This document shows, one piece after another, positions 21,162 to 29,754 of a DNA stretch of 64,000 nucleotides (position 1 is its first letter; each line of letters opens with the position of its first letter). This DNA is from Streptomyces sp. JH34. Lineage in GTDB: Bacteria > Actinomycetota > Actinomycetes > Streptomycetales > Streptomycetaceae. A program made the translations under genes and the position numbers. The stretch is from the NCBI RefSeq assembly GCF_029428875.1, contig NZ_JAJSOO010000001.1, positions 2,170,001 to 2,234,000 of the forward strand, in the 5' to 3' direction. The notes beneath the pieces were generated by a model that searched no databases, was not told the DNA's origin, and saw only the letters and a program-made list of their open reading frames with translations.

Positions 21162-21516
21162 TGCGTTGGAGACCCCTCTCGGCCGACGGTGGCCGGCCTG
21201 TGAACCGCCGCTGTAGCGGCTCTTACGAAATGTGACACAAGTGGTGATGTGCGGCCGAAGTAACCCTGTTTGAACGAGGGCTGCTCCGGGCATGGACCAC
21301 CTGCTGCCAGGAGTCTTCAACCACTTTGCGATCACCCGCCAGACCTGACGGGGAATGTTTGCATAAACGTGATGCTGCCAAGGGGCTTCCGTTATCCGGA
21401 CAGCCGTGCTTGGTGAGCGGACCTCTCGGTCACTAATCCGCGATAACGGACAAGGCGGCCAACTGCCCCGAACCAGTCATCAACTACCCTCGGCGGCCCA
21501 GACCGCTGACGCGTCC
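21162..21516. other. non-coding region upstream of the peptide transporter operon
   Basis: About 355 bases without a credible gene. It holds a short palindrome GCCGCTGTAGCGGC (21207-21220) in the leader of the permease gene. Further upstream is a separated inverted repeat CCGTTATC (21389-21396) and GATAACGG (21442-21449). AT content is higher than in the genes (for example ATGTTTGCATAAACG near 21356), as expected of a promoter. No consensus promoter was identified with confidence. Confidence 0.5.
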
Positions 21517-22386
21517 TCAGTAGACGTGCGGCGCGGTGCCGGTGGCCGGCGGATAGCCGTAACCGGGTGCGGGGGGTGCCTGGGCGTGCGCCTCACGGTC
21601 GTAGAACGGCCGGGAGTTGGCCTTCAGCCACATCGCGACGGGGTCGTACTCGTCGGACAGCGAGACGGTGGAGACGGGCAGTCCGTCGGGAACGACGCCG
21701 ATCGACTGCTGCATCATCGCGCGGACCGCGTCGACGGACGGCCGTCCGCTGTCGTAGAGGTCGAGCCCGATCGCGAGGTACGGGGCGCCGAGCGCGGGCT
21801 GCACCCAGGCGCGGCGCAGGGCGCGGACGGCGGGGGTGCGGTGGGCGTTCTGCGACAGCAGGGCGTAGAACTGCGGGATCTCGACGGCGGGTTCGCTCAG
21901 CCGCAGCGGCCCCGCGGGCATCCGGTCGAGGCCTGTGGCGATGCGGCGCAGGTCCAGCCAGGGGATGCCGACGCCGCCGCCGGGGGCGTGCGGGTTGAGC
22001 CAGATGCCCCAGCGGTCGGGGAAGAGGGAGCGGGCGATGTCACGGCCGGTGGTCACCTCGTGGGCCCTGTTCCAGCCGCTGGCCGAGAGCTCCTGGGCGG
22101 AGGTCACGCAGGGGGCGTAGCCCAGGCCGGCGACCTCCATGTTGCCGTACTGGGCGTCGGGGGAGCCCGCCGTTCCGTGCCAGAGCAGCATCCAGACCTG
22201 GCCCTCCGCCAGGGACCCCAGCAGTGCCTCGTACGTGTCGAGGCGCCCGGGGGTCACTTGACGAAGTGTGTGCTCGACCGCTCCCGGAGCTCTCGGCCCC
22301 TCCCCCGCTCTCGGCTGCGCTTGAGCGGGGGGACCCCCATGAGCAGGGGATACCCCATCGGCCGCCCCCATGCCTGACGCACTCAC
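21517..22386 (-). CDS. SseB-like protein, C-terminal-domain type
   Basis: A 289-residue soluble protein of the actinobacterial SseB group (named after the E. coli enhanced serine sensitivity gene). It contains two related modules: one around LLWHGTAGSPDAQYGNMEV and one around LAIGLDLYD with MMQQSI. The C terminus is Ala/Pro/Tyr-rich. The GTG at 22386 gives MSASG, a start I recall from relatives. The first 40 residues contain the translation of a palindromic repeat element (22302-22331). It is the last of three minus-strand genes with the shorter SseB protein and a P-loop protein. Molecular function is unknown. Confidence 0.75.
   Translation of the reverse strand: MSASGMGAADGVSPAHGGPPAQAQPRAGEGPRAPGAVEHTLRQVTPGRLDTYEALLGSLAEGQVWMLLWHGTAGSPDAQYGNMEVAGLGYAPCVTSAQELSASGWNRAHEVTTGRDIARSLFPDRWGIWLNPHAPGGGVGIPWLDLRRIATGLDRMPAGPLRLSEPAVEIPQFYALLSQNAHRTPAVRALRRAWVQPALGAPYLAIGLDLYDSGRPSVDAVRAMMQQSIGVVPDGLPVSTVSLSDEYDPVAMWLKANSRPFYDREAHAQAPPAPGYGYPPATGTAPHVY
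22302..22331. repeat. Streptomyces-type palindromic repeat inside an SseB gene
   Basis: CCCCCGCTC (22302-22310) and GAGCGGGGG (22323-22331) form a perfect 9-base-pair stem around the loop TCGGCTGCGCTT. Similar GC-rich palindromes are scattered through Streptomyces genomes, from my memory of such sequences. A second short inverted repeat follows (ACCCCCATGAGCAGGGGAT). Here the element lies in frame near the start of the SseB-like gene, encoding Pro/Ala/Gly-rich residues. Confidence 0.6.
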
Positions 22387-22539
22387 TCTGGGTCCCGCCC
22401 CTCTTCGATCCGCTGTTCCGCACGCTTCACGGTGCTGTGGCGCCACTCCCGGGCCCACGGGGCGGCCTCGTCATCCAACCAGCTTATGCGCCGCCCCCGA
22501 CACCGGCTCGACGCCACGTGGCGGCCCGGGCCCCGGCTC

Positions 22540-23316
22540 TCAGTGCCCGTCGCGCCGGTAGAACGGGCGGACCTTCTCCAGCATCCAGTCCCCGACCGGG
22601 TCCTGCGCCACGTCGAGCAGGACCAGGTTGACCGGCCAGGGCACCTCGGCCCGGCCCAGCGCGCGCCCCAGGGCGTCCAGCGGAACGCTCTGCTCCGCGG
22701 CCTCGCGCACGGCGAACTCGACACCGACGAACAGGGCGGGGCTGTCGCCCTCGACGCTGGCCAGGACCCGGCGCGCGGTGCTCACCACTCCGGTCGCCTG
22801 GAACTCCGCGGACACCGCGGAGAGGAAGTCGACTGGATCCTCTTTCCAGTCCGGCTCGTACAGCCGGACACGGCCGCCGCTCGCGGGGCCGTCCAGCGGG
22901 GTGCGCCCGGCCCGGCAGAGCTCGGCGACGGCGGAGGGCGGCAGGGGTACCCCGACGGCGCCGCCCGGATTGACCGCTATGCCGAGCTGCGGGGGCAGCC
23001 CGCGGGCGAACTCTCGCGCGGGCGCGACGGTGAAGGAGAGGTGGGAGCCGACGCACTGGAGGAACTGCGCCTCGGAGCTGAACACGGGGACGTAGGCGCC
23101 GCCCTCGATGTCGACCGTCGGAAGGTCGAGGCCGGTGCTGTCGGGCCCGCCGCCGTTCGGCAGGGGTACCCAGACGTGGCTGCGGCCGAGGACCTCGACC
23201 AGCCGCCCGCCTGCCCCGGGCACGCCGAGCGAGGCGCTGAGCGTCTCCTCGAACTCGTTGGCGGGCCACCCCTGCGACGGATACGACGGGGTCTGGCCCT
23301 GAGCCGGAATGTCCAC
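22540..23316 (-). CDS. SseB-like protein, N-terminal-domain type
   Basis: A 258-residue soluble protein with the SseB N-terminal fold: VWVPLPNGGG, then VPVFSSEAQFLQ, then LPPQLGIAVNPGGAVGVPL, which is the family's LxINPGxxxxxxL pattern. A second module follows (LFVGVEFAVREAAEQ). It is paralogous in part to the next gene. The start is GTG at 23316 with GAAAGGG upstream. E. coli SseB is known only from a serine-sensitivity phenotype; whether that applies here is unclear, although a serine/glycine operon begins 1.3 kb away. Confidence 0.78.
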   Translation of the reverse strand: MDIPAQGQTPSYPSQGWPANEFEETLSASLGVPGAGGRLVEVLGRSHVWVPLPNGGGPDSTGLDLPTVDIEGGAYVPVFSSEAQFLQCVGSHLSFTVAPAREFARGLPPQLGIAVNPGGAVGVPLPPSAVAELCRAGRTPLDGPASGGRVRLYEPDWKEDPVDFLSAVSAEFQATGVVSTARRVLASVEGDSPALFVGVEFAVREAAEQSVPLDALGRALGRAEVPWPVNLVLLDVAQDPVGDWMLEKVRPFYRRDGH

Positions 23317-23519
23317 GGTGTCTGTGTCCCTTTCTCGCCATGCTGTGCGGCTGAAACCTTAGACCGGCTCGCGCCGCTGGTGCGGTGCCGCAGGCGGGAG
23401 CCGTGACGGGACCCGAGGGGCCGTCCAGATTCCGGACGGCCCACCGGAGGGGCGCGAACTGTGCGTGTGCGAACGGTGACACCAGTGGCCACGCGTCCGG
23501 CACCCCCTCCGGGCCAGGT

Positions 23520-24209
23520 CTAGGCCGGAGGGGCCGGCGGCTCCGCGAACGAGATCAGGACGATCGCCGCCGCCGTCTCCCGGTCGAGCAGCACCGCCGA
23601 GGCGCATCCCGGTGGCAGCAGCCCGCTCTCGGTGTCGCGCAGCAGCCGGCCGACCGCCCGCCGGTGCCGGGCGAAGGCGTAGCCGGACACCCCACGGCCA
23701 CGCTCCCGCTGCCCCTGTCTTGCGACCTGGGGGGTGACGTCGAGCAGCACGAGGTGGAGGGCACTGCCCCTGCGCCGGGCCTCACGCGCCAGCCAGCGCC
23801 GCACCCAGGCCTGCGTGCCGCAGTCGTGCACGACGACCGGTCCGCCCGAGCGCAGGGTGCGCAACAGCCCCGCGTAGTGCGCGGCGCGCACCAGGGGACG
23901 GTAGAGGGCGTACGGGAGTAAGGCGGGCAGGGCCGCCTCCCAGCGGTCCCTGGTGTCCTGGGAGTCGATCGCGTGCTCCCGGGCCGTGCGCCGGATCAGC
24001 GTGGACTTCCCGCTGCCGGGCAGCCCGGAGACCACCACCACGTCCCCCGGCGCGAAGTCCAGGCCGCGCGGTCCCGGACCGCCCACGCCCCGCAGATCAC
24101 GCACCACCGGCGCCTGCCCGTCCGACAGCTCCCGCGCGGGCACGCCGGACTGCTGGGGCATCGCACCGCTCGCCGCCCCCGCGGTGGTCGCGTAGCGCTG
24201 CAACGTCAT
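23520..24209 (-). CDS. P-loop AAA-type ATP-binding protein
   Basis: A 229-residue protein with a Walker A GLPGSGKST at about 62-70 in a VVVVSGLPGSGKSTLIRR context, then VVVHDCGTQAWVRRWLAREA and LHLVLLDVTPQVARQGQRERGR. The size and the Arg-rich lid region resemble small kinase-like P-loop NTPases such as the shikimate kinase/zeta group. No specific substrate can be assigned. It is the promoter-proximal gene of a minus-strand set with the two SseB-like genes, and is divergent from the glycine operon. Confidence 0.75.
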   Translation of the reverse strand: MTLQRYATTAGAASGAMPQQSGVPARELSDGQAPVVRDLRGVGGPGPRGLDFAPGDVVVVSGLPGSGKSTLIRRTAREHAIDSQDTRDRWEAALPALLPYALYRPLVRAAHYAGLLRTLRSGGPVVVHDCGTQAWVRRWLAREARRRGSALHLVLLDVTPQVARQGQRERGRGVSGYAFARHRRAVGRLLRDTESGLLPPGCASAVLLDRETAAAIVLISFAEPPAPPA

Positions 24210-24390
24210 CGCCTTCCCCCTGCCGAGTCACCCACTGACCTGCCCAAGAAGTGTAAAGAAAAGGTAATGCGGCACAACCGCTTCCGGCCGCACGTGTCGG
24301 GATCGGTACCCGTGCGGACCGGAACGCCCCACTCTCCCGCAATGCGTGCGATGATGACCCCGCCAACTGCATACCGGCCGTTTGAATCCG

Positions 24391-24612
24391 CGCGGGAGAG
24401 TCCCGGTCACCGTGTGCGCCGGGCGCCGAAGGAGCAAGTTCCTCCCTTGAATCTCTCAGGCCCCGTACCGCGTGGATGAGGCAGATCTGAAAAGCGGGCC
24501 GCTGCGCGGTCCCACCCAAGGTGCAAGCCGACCCTGACGGGGACGAATCCGTCAGGACCCTTTCAGGGGCTCTCGGCGAACCTCTCAGGTTCCGATGACA
24601 GATGGGGAGGGA
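24391..24612 (+). ncRNA. tandem glycine riboswitch
   Basis: Two consecutive glycine aptamers precede gcvT. Aptamer 1 runs from CGCGGGAGAG (24391) through GCCGAAGGAGCAA and AATCTCTCAGG to AGGCAGATCTG (about 24500). Aptamer 2 runs from CACCCAAGGTGCAAGCC through GGCGAACCTCTCAGG to GATGACAGATGGGGAGG (ending about 24612). The GAA...CTCTCAGG and GACAGA elements are the conserved core. Glycine binding switches on the cleavage operon in characterised cases. The aptamers end 35 bases before the preferred gcvT start, leaving little room for a separate terminator, so control of translation initiation is plausible. Confidence 0.93.
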
Positions 24613-24647
24613 ACAACCCCCTGTCGTCATGCCCTGGAGCCATGTCC

Positions 24648-25763
24648 ATGAGCACTGCCCCCCGTCTCACCGCCCTGGATGCCCTGCATCGGTCCCTGGG
24701 CGCGACCATGACCGACTTCGCCGGCTGGGACATGCCGCTGCGGTACGCCAGCGAGCGCGACGAGCACAACGCCGTGCGTACCCGGGCCGGACTGTTCGAC
24801 CTGTCGCACATGGGCGAGATCGCCGTCACCGGCCCGCAGGCGGCCGCCTTCCTCAACTACGCGCTGGTCGGCAACATCGCCACCGTCGGCGAGGGCAGGG
24901 CCCGCTACACGATGATCGTCGCGGAGGACGGCGGGATCCTGGACGACCTGATCGTCTACCGCCTGGCCGGCACCGAGTTCATGGTCGTCGCCAACGCGGG
25001 CAACGCCCAGCTGGTCCTGGACACCCTGACCGCACGCGCCGAGGGCTTCGACGCCGAGGTGCGGGACGACCGCGACGCGTACGCGCTGCTCGCCGTCCAG
25101 GGCCCGGACTCGCCCGCCGTGCTCAAGGCGGTCACGGACGCCGACCTGGACGGACTGAAGTACTACGCCGGGCTCCCCGGGACGGTCGCCGGCGTCCCCG
25201 CGCTCATCGCCCGGACCGGCTACACGGGTGAGGACGGCTTCGAGCTCTTCGTGGCCCCCGAGCACGCCGAGCAGCTGTGGAAGGCCCTGACGGAGGCCGG
25301 CGCGCCGTACGGCCTGATCCCGTGCGGGCTCTCCTGCCGTGACACGCTCCGCCTGGAGGCGGGCATGCCGCTCTACGGGCACGAGCTGACCACCGCGCTG
25401 ACGCCCTTCGACGCGGGTCTGGGGCGAGTCGTGAAGTTCGAGAAGGAGGGCGACTTCGTCGGCCGCGAGGCGCTGTCCGCCGCCGCGGACCGCGCGGAGG
25501 CCGCCCCGCCGCGCAAGCTCGTCGGCCTGATCGCCGAGGGCCGCCGGGTGCCGCGCGCCGGTTACCCCGTCGTGGCCGACGGGAAGGTCGTCGGCGAGGT
25601 CACCTCGGGTGCCCCGTCGCCCACCCTGGGCAAGCCGATCGCCATGGCCTACGTGGACGCGGCGCACGCCGCGCCCGGCACCGAGGGTGTCGGCGTCGAC
25701 ATCCGGGGCACGCACGAGCCGTACGAGGTCGTGGCGCTGCCCTTCTACAAGCGCCGTAAGTGA
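24648..25763 (+). CDS. gcvT: glycine cleavage system T protein (aminomethyltransferase)
   Basis: GcvT releases ammonia from the aminomethyl-lipoyl H protein and transfers the methylene group to tetrahydrofolate. The 371-residue protein has the family opening LHRSLGATMTDFAGWDMPLRY, the folate-site Asp in FDLSHMGEI, TGYTGEDGFE and CRDTLRLEAGMPLYGHEL. Two in-frame ATGs exist; 24648 is eight bases after GGAG and starts MSTAPRL, 24642 is too close to that site. It is the first gene after the glycine riboswitch. Confidence 0.96.
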   Translation: MSTAPRLTALDALHRSLGATMTDFAGWDMPLRYASERDEHNAVRTRAGLFDLSHMGEIAVTGPQAAAFLNYALVGNIATVGEGRARYTMIVAEDGGILDDLIVYRLAGTEFMVVANAGNAQLVLDTLTARAEGFDAEVRDDRDAYALLAVQGPDSPAVLKAVTDADLDGLKYYAGLPGTVAGVPALIARTGYTGEDGFELFVAPEHAEQLWKALTEAGAPYGLIPCGLSCRDTLRLEAGMPLYGHELTTALTPFDAGLGRVVKFEKEGDFVGREALSAAADRAEAAPPRKLVGLIAEGRRVPRAGYPVVADGKVVGEVTSGAPSPTLGKPIAMAYVDAAHAAPGTEGVGVDIRGTHEPYEVVALPFYKRRK

Positions 25764-25865
25764 CGCCGTACGTGACACGGCGCGCCGCGCACGTGACGCA
25801 TTCGTGTCTCACACCGTAAGACCACCGTTCATCAGCACTCCCCCGCGTACAGGAGAATTCAGGTC

Positions 25866-26243
25866 ATGAGCAACCCCCAGCAGCTGCGGTACAGCAAGGA
25901 GCACGAGTGGCTGTCGGCCCTCGAGGACGGTGTGGCCACGGTCGGTATCACCGAGTTCGCGGCCAACGCGCTCGGTGACGTCGTCTTCGCCCAGCTCCCG
26001 GAGGTCGGCGACACGGTGACCGCGGGCGAGACCTGCGGTGAGCTGGAGTCGACCAAGTCGGTCAGCGACCTGTACTCGCCGGTGACCGGCGAGGTGACCG
26101 CGGCCAACCAGGACGTCGTGGACGACCCGTCGCTGGTGAACTCCGCTCCCTTCGAGGGCGGCTGGCTGTTCAAGGTGCGCGTCGCGGAGGAGCCGAACGA
26201 CCTTCTCTCCGCCGACGAGTACACCGCGTTCTCCGGCAACTGA
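25866..26243 (+). CDS. gcvH: glycine cleavage system H protein
   Basis: The 125-residue lipoyl carrier that shuttles the aminomethyl group between the P, T and L proteins. The lipoylated lysine is K64 in [15 protein letters not shown]. The ATG at 25866 has AGGAGAATTCAGGTC upstream. The 102-base gap from gcvT has no clear terminator, so it is probably in the same transcript. gcvP is not in this window. Confidence 0.97.
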   Translation: MSNPQQLRYSKEHEWLSALEDGVATVGITEFAANALGDVVFAQLPEVGDTVTAGETCGELESTKSVSDLYSPVTGEVTAANQDVVDDPSLVNSAPFEGGWLFKVRVAEEPNDLLSADEYTAFSGN

Positions 26244-26261
26244 GACCTTAGGGACCCACTG

Positions 26262-27521
26262 ATGTCGCTTCTCAACTCCTCCCTCCACGAGCTGGACCCG
26301 GACGTCGCCGCAGCCGTCGACGCCGAGCTCCACCGCCAGCAGTCCACCCTCGAGATGATCGCCTCGGAGAACTTCGCTCCGGTCGCGGTCATGGAGGCGC
26401 AGGGCTCCGTCCTCACGAACAAGTACGCCGAGGGCTACCCCGGCCGCCGCTACTACGGTGGCTGCGAGCACGTCGACGTGGTCGAGCAGATCGCGATCGA
26501 CCGCATCAAGGCGCTCTTCGGCGCCGAGGCCGCGAACGTCCAGCCGCACTCGGGTGCGCAGGCCAACGCCGCCGCGATGTTCGCGCTGCTGAAGCCGGGC
26601 GACACGATCATGGGTCTCAACCTGGCCCACGGCGGTCACCTGACCCACGGCATGAAGATCAACTTCTCCGGCAAGCTCTACGACGTGGTCCCGTACCACG
26701 TCGACGACACCGGCGTCGTGGACATGGCCGAGGTCGAGCGCCTCGCCAAGGAGTCGAAGCCGAAGCTCATCGTGGCCGGCTGGTCCGCCTACCCGCGCCA
26801 GCTGGACTTCGCCGCCTTCCGCCGCATCGCGGACGAGGTCGGCGCGTACCTGATGGTCGACATGGCGCACTTCGCGGGCCTGGTCGCCGCCGGTCTGCAC
26901 CCCAACCCGGTGCCGCACGCCCACGTCGTCACGACCACCACGCACAAGACGCTGGGCGGTCCGCGCGGTGGCGTGATCCTGTCGACGCAGGAGCTCGCCA
27001 AGAAGATCAACTCGGCGGTCTTCCCCGGTCAGCAGGGCGGCCCGCTGGAGCACGTGATCGCGGCCAAGGCGGTCTCCTTCAAGGTCGCGGCGGGCGAGGA
27101 GTTCAAGGAGCGCCAGCAGCGCACCCTGGACGGTGCCCGCATCCTGGCCGAGCGCCTGGTGCAGCCGGACGTCACCGAGGTGGGCGTCTCCGTGCTCTCC
27201 GGCGGTACGGACGTCCACCTGGTCCTGGTCGACCTGCGCAACTCCGAGCTGGACGGCCAGCAGGCCGAGGACCGGCTCCACGAGCTGGGCATCACGGTCA
27301 ACCGGAACGCCGTCCCGAACGACCCGCGGCCCCCGATGGTCACCTCCGGCCTGCGCATCGGCACGCCGGCGCTGGCCACCCGCGGCTTCCAGGCCGAGGA
27401 CTTCGCCGAGGTCGCCGAGATCATCGCGGCCGCGCTGAAGCCCGCGTACGACGCGGACGCCCTCAAGGCCCGTGTGACCGCGCTTGCGGAGAAGTTCCCG
27501 CTGTACCCCGGCCTCAAGTAG
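26262..27521 (+). CDS. glyA: serine hydroxymethyltransferase
   Basis: Interconverts serine and glycine with transfer of a one-carbon unit to tetrahydrofolate. The 419-residue PLP enzyme has the cofactor lysine K229 in [14 protein letters not shown], the family opening LEMIASENF, and [19 protein letters not shown]. It begins 18 bases after gcvH. Together with GcvT/H it lets glycine be converted to serine, which sdaA next door can deaminate. Confidence 0.97.
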   Translation: MSLLNSSLHELDPDVAAAVDAELHRQQSTLEMIASENFAPVAVMEAQGSVLTNKYAEGYPGRRYYGGCEHVDVVEQIAIDRIKALFGAEAANVQPHSGAQANAAAMFALLKPGDTIMGLNLAHGGHLTHGMKINFSGKLYDVVPYHVDDTGVVDMAEVERLAKESKPKLIVAGWSAYPRQLDFAAFRRIADEVGAYLMVDMAHFAGLVAAGLHPNPVPHAHVVTTTTHKTLGGPRGGVILSTQELAKKINSAVFPGQQGGPLEHVIAAKAVSFKVAAGEEFKERQQRTLDGARILAERLVQPDVTEVGVSVLSGGTDVHLVLVDLRNSELDGQQAEDRLHELGITVNRNAVPNDPRPPMVTSGLRIGTPALATRGFQAEDFAEVAEIIAAALKPAYDADALKARVTALAEKFPLYPGLK

Positions 27522-27678
27522 TCACCCGCAGTTTGCACACAGGGTGGGGGCACCGCGCACACTGAACACAGTGAGCGCGGTGCCCCCACCCCTTTGCCCC
27601 GCGCTCCCGGGCCCACCCGGCCCGGCCCGCACCACCCGGGCGGACAACGACGTCCACCAACGCCTTAGGAGTACCCCC

Positions 27679-29064
27679 GTGGCCCTCTCGGTCTTCGACC
27701 TCTTCTCGGTCGGCATCGGCCCGTCCAGTTCCCACACGGTCGGCCCGATGCGCGCGGCCCGCATGTTCGCCCGCCGGCTCAAGAACGAGGGCCTGCTGGT
27801 CCACACCGCGTCGGTCCGCGCCGAGCTGTACGGCTCGCTCGGCGCGACGGGCCACGGACACGGCACGCCCAAGGCCGTCCTGCTCGGTCTGGAGGGCGAG
27901 TCGCCCCGAACGGTCGACGTCGAGGGCGCCGACGCCCGTGTCGAGGAGATCCGCGCCTCGGGCCGCATCAGCCTCCTGGGCGTGCACGACATACCGTTCG
28001 ACGCCGACGAGCAGCTGGTCCTGCACCGGCGCAAGGCGCTGCCGTACCACGCCAACGGGATGACCGTCGGCGCGTACGACCGTGACGGCGCCCCGCTGCT
28101 GGAGAAGACCTACTACTCGGTGGGCGGCGGCTTCGTCGTGGACGAGGACGCCGTGGCCGGCGAGAACCCGATCGTCCCGGACGACACGGTCCTGAAGCAT
28201 CCCTTCCGCACCGGCGACGAGCTGCTGCGGCTCGCCCGGGAGACCGGTCTGTCCATCTCCTCCCTCATGCTGGAGAACGAGAAGGCCTGGCGGACCGAGG
28301 ACGAGATCCGGGCCGGCCTGCTGGAGATCTGGCGCGTCATGCAGGCCTGCATCTCACGCGGCATGTCCCGGGAGGGCATCCTGCCCGGCGGCCTGAAGGT
28401 CCGCCGCCGCGCCGCGAACTCGGCCAGGCAGCTGCGCGCCGAGGGCGCCCCCCAGACGCACGCGATGGAGTGGATCACCCTCTACGCGATGGCCGTCAAC
28501 GAGGAGAACGCCGCCGGAGGCCGCGTCGTCACCGCCCCCACGAACGGCGCGGCGGGCATCATCCCCGCCGTCCTGCACTACTGGATGAACTTCGCGGCGG
28601 GCGGCTGCACCGCGGCCGAGAAGGAGGACGGCGTCGTGCGCTTCCTGCTGGCCGCCGGCGCCATCGGCATGCTGTTCAAGGAGAACGCCTCCATCTCCGG
28701 CGCCGAGGTCGGCTGCCAGGGCGAGGTCGGCTCCGCCTGCTCGATGGCCGCGGGCGCCCTCGCCGAGGTCCTGGGCGGCTCCCCCGAGCAGGTGGAGAAC
28801 GCAGCCGAGATCGGCATGGAGCACAACCTGGGCCTGACCTGCGACCCGGTCGGCGGCCTCGTCCAGATCCCCTGCATCGAGCGCAACGGGATGGCGGCGG
28901 TCAAGGCCGTCACGGCGGCCCGGATGGCGCTGCGCGGCGACGGCAGCCACAAGGTCTCCCTCGACAAGGTCATCAAGACCATGAAGGACACGGGCGCCGA
29001 CATGAGCGTGAAGTACAAGGAGACCGCCCGCGGCGGGCTCGCGGTGAACATCATCGAGTGCTGA
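27679..29064 (+). CDS. sdaA: L-serine ammonia-lyase (iron-sulfur type)
   Basis: Deaminates L-serine to pyruvate and ammonia. The 461-residue single-chain form has the beta domain first ([19 protein letters not shown]) and the alpha domain second. Cysteines likely to hold the 4Fe-4S cluster are seen in [12 protein letters not shown] and LTCDPVGG...IPC. The start is GTG at 27679, seven bases after AGGAG; the frame upstream of it is non-coding. It follows glyA by 157 bases on the same strand and completes a glycine to pyruvate route. Confidence 0.95.
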   Translation: MALSVFDLFSVGIGPSSSHTVGPMRAARMFARRLKNEGLLVHTASVRAELYGSLGATGHGHGTPKAVLLGLEGESPRTVDVEGADARVEEIRASGRISLLGVHDIPFDADEQLVLHRRKALPYHANGMTVGAYDRDGAPLLEKTYYSVGGGFVVDEDAVAGENPIVPDDTVLKHPFRTGDELLRLARETGLSISSLMLENEKAWRTEDEIRAGLLEIWRVMQACISRGMSREGILPGGLKVRRRAANSARQLRAEGAPQTHAMEWITLYAMAVNEENAAGGRVVTAPTNGAAGIIPAVLHYWMNFAAGGCTAAEKEDGVVRFLLAAGAIGMLFKENASISGAEVGCQGEVGSACSMAAGALAEVLGGSPEQVENAAEIGMEHNLGLTCDPVGGLVQIPCIERNGMAAVKAVTAARMALRGDGSHKVSLDKVIKTMKDTGADMSVKYKETARGGLAVNIIEC

Positions 29065-29071
29065 GGTGACG

Positions 29072-29146
29072 CACCCGGGCCCCCCGGGTGTTCATGACTC
29101 CGCCGTGCGGTGGGGGGCTTCGCCCCGGCCGCACGGCGGAGTCATG
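29072..29146. terminator. double hairpin between sdaA and the MarR gene
   Basis: A first perfect 8-bp stem CACCCGGG (29072-29079) / CCCGGGTG (29083-29090) is followed by a perfect 18-bp stem, arms 29093-29110 (CATGACTCCGCCGTGCGG) and 29129-29146, whose loop contains a further GGGG-CTTCG-CCCC stem. It lies between the stops of two converging genes and should terminate both. Confidence 0.85.
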
Positions 29147-29150
29147 CGGC

Positions 29151-29645
29151 TCAGGCGGTCTCCCGGCGAAGACGGGTCCCGACGGGTTCGGGTTCGCCGG
29201 CCACGTCGCACAGTGCCCGGAGGCCGGTGGCGAGTGCCAGCTGGGTATCGAGGGGCATGCGGCTCATCGCCTGGCGGAGCGCTTCCTCCCGGCGGTGCCT
29301 GATGGCGCGCAGGTGCGTCACGCCGGCGTCGGTGAGTTCCACCTGGACCTCGCGGCGGTTGTGGGGGTGCGGGAACCGGCGGAGGAAGCCGGCGGCCTGC
29401 AGGCGGTCGCAGAGGCGGGTCACGGACGGCGCGGCCGCGGAGAGGCGGCGGCCCAGCGCGCTCAGGTTGATGCCGGGTTCGCGTTCGATGATGTACATCA
29501 CACGGGTCTGGGCGGCGGAGAGCGGCGCGGTGCCGAGGGCGTCCCGGCCGCGTTCCCAGGCAATTTCCAGGAGTTCCAGGACCTCTCCGATCTCGGGCAC
29601 GACGGGGGAGACGTGCTGATGAGCGGTGGTGGGGACCTTGTGCAT
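29151..29645 (-). CDS. MarR family transcriptional regulator
   Basis: A 164-residue winged-helix regulator. The core LSAAQTRVMYIIEREPG, then INLSALGRRLSAAAPSVTRL and the wing DRLQAAGFLRR...HNRREVQVELTDAG is typical of MarR, with the conserved Asp/Arg of the wing present. It is divergent from a PP2C phosphatase gene 109 bases away, which it may control. The ATG at 29645 follows GGGAG at six bases. Ligand unknown. Confidence 0.9.
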   Translation of the reverse strand: MHKVPTTAHQHVSPVVPEIGEVLELLEIAWERGRDALGTAPLSAAQTRVMYIIEREPGINLSALGRRLSAAAPSVTRLCDRLQAAGFLRRFPHPHNRREVQVELTDAGVTHLRAIRHRREEALRQAMSRMPLDTQLALATGLRALCDVAGEPEPVGTRLRRETA

Positions 29646-29754
29646 GTGACACTCCCGAGGGGGCCTTCGCGCCCGTTCCGGCTGGTCGTGACGAGTAGTC
29701 GTGGTGAGTAGTGGCTCAGATGAAGATATGTGAAGGGGAGAGGGATCGTTACCG

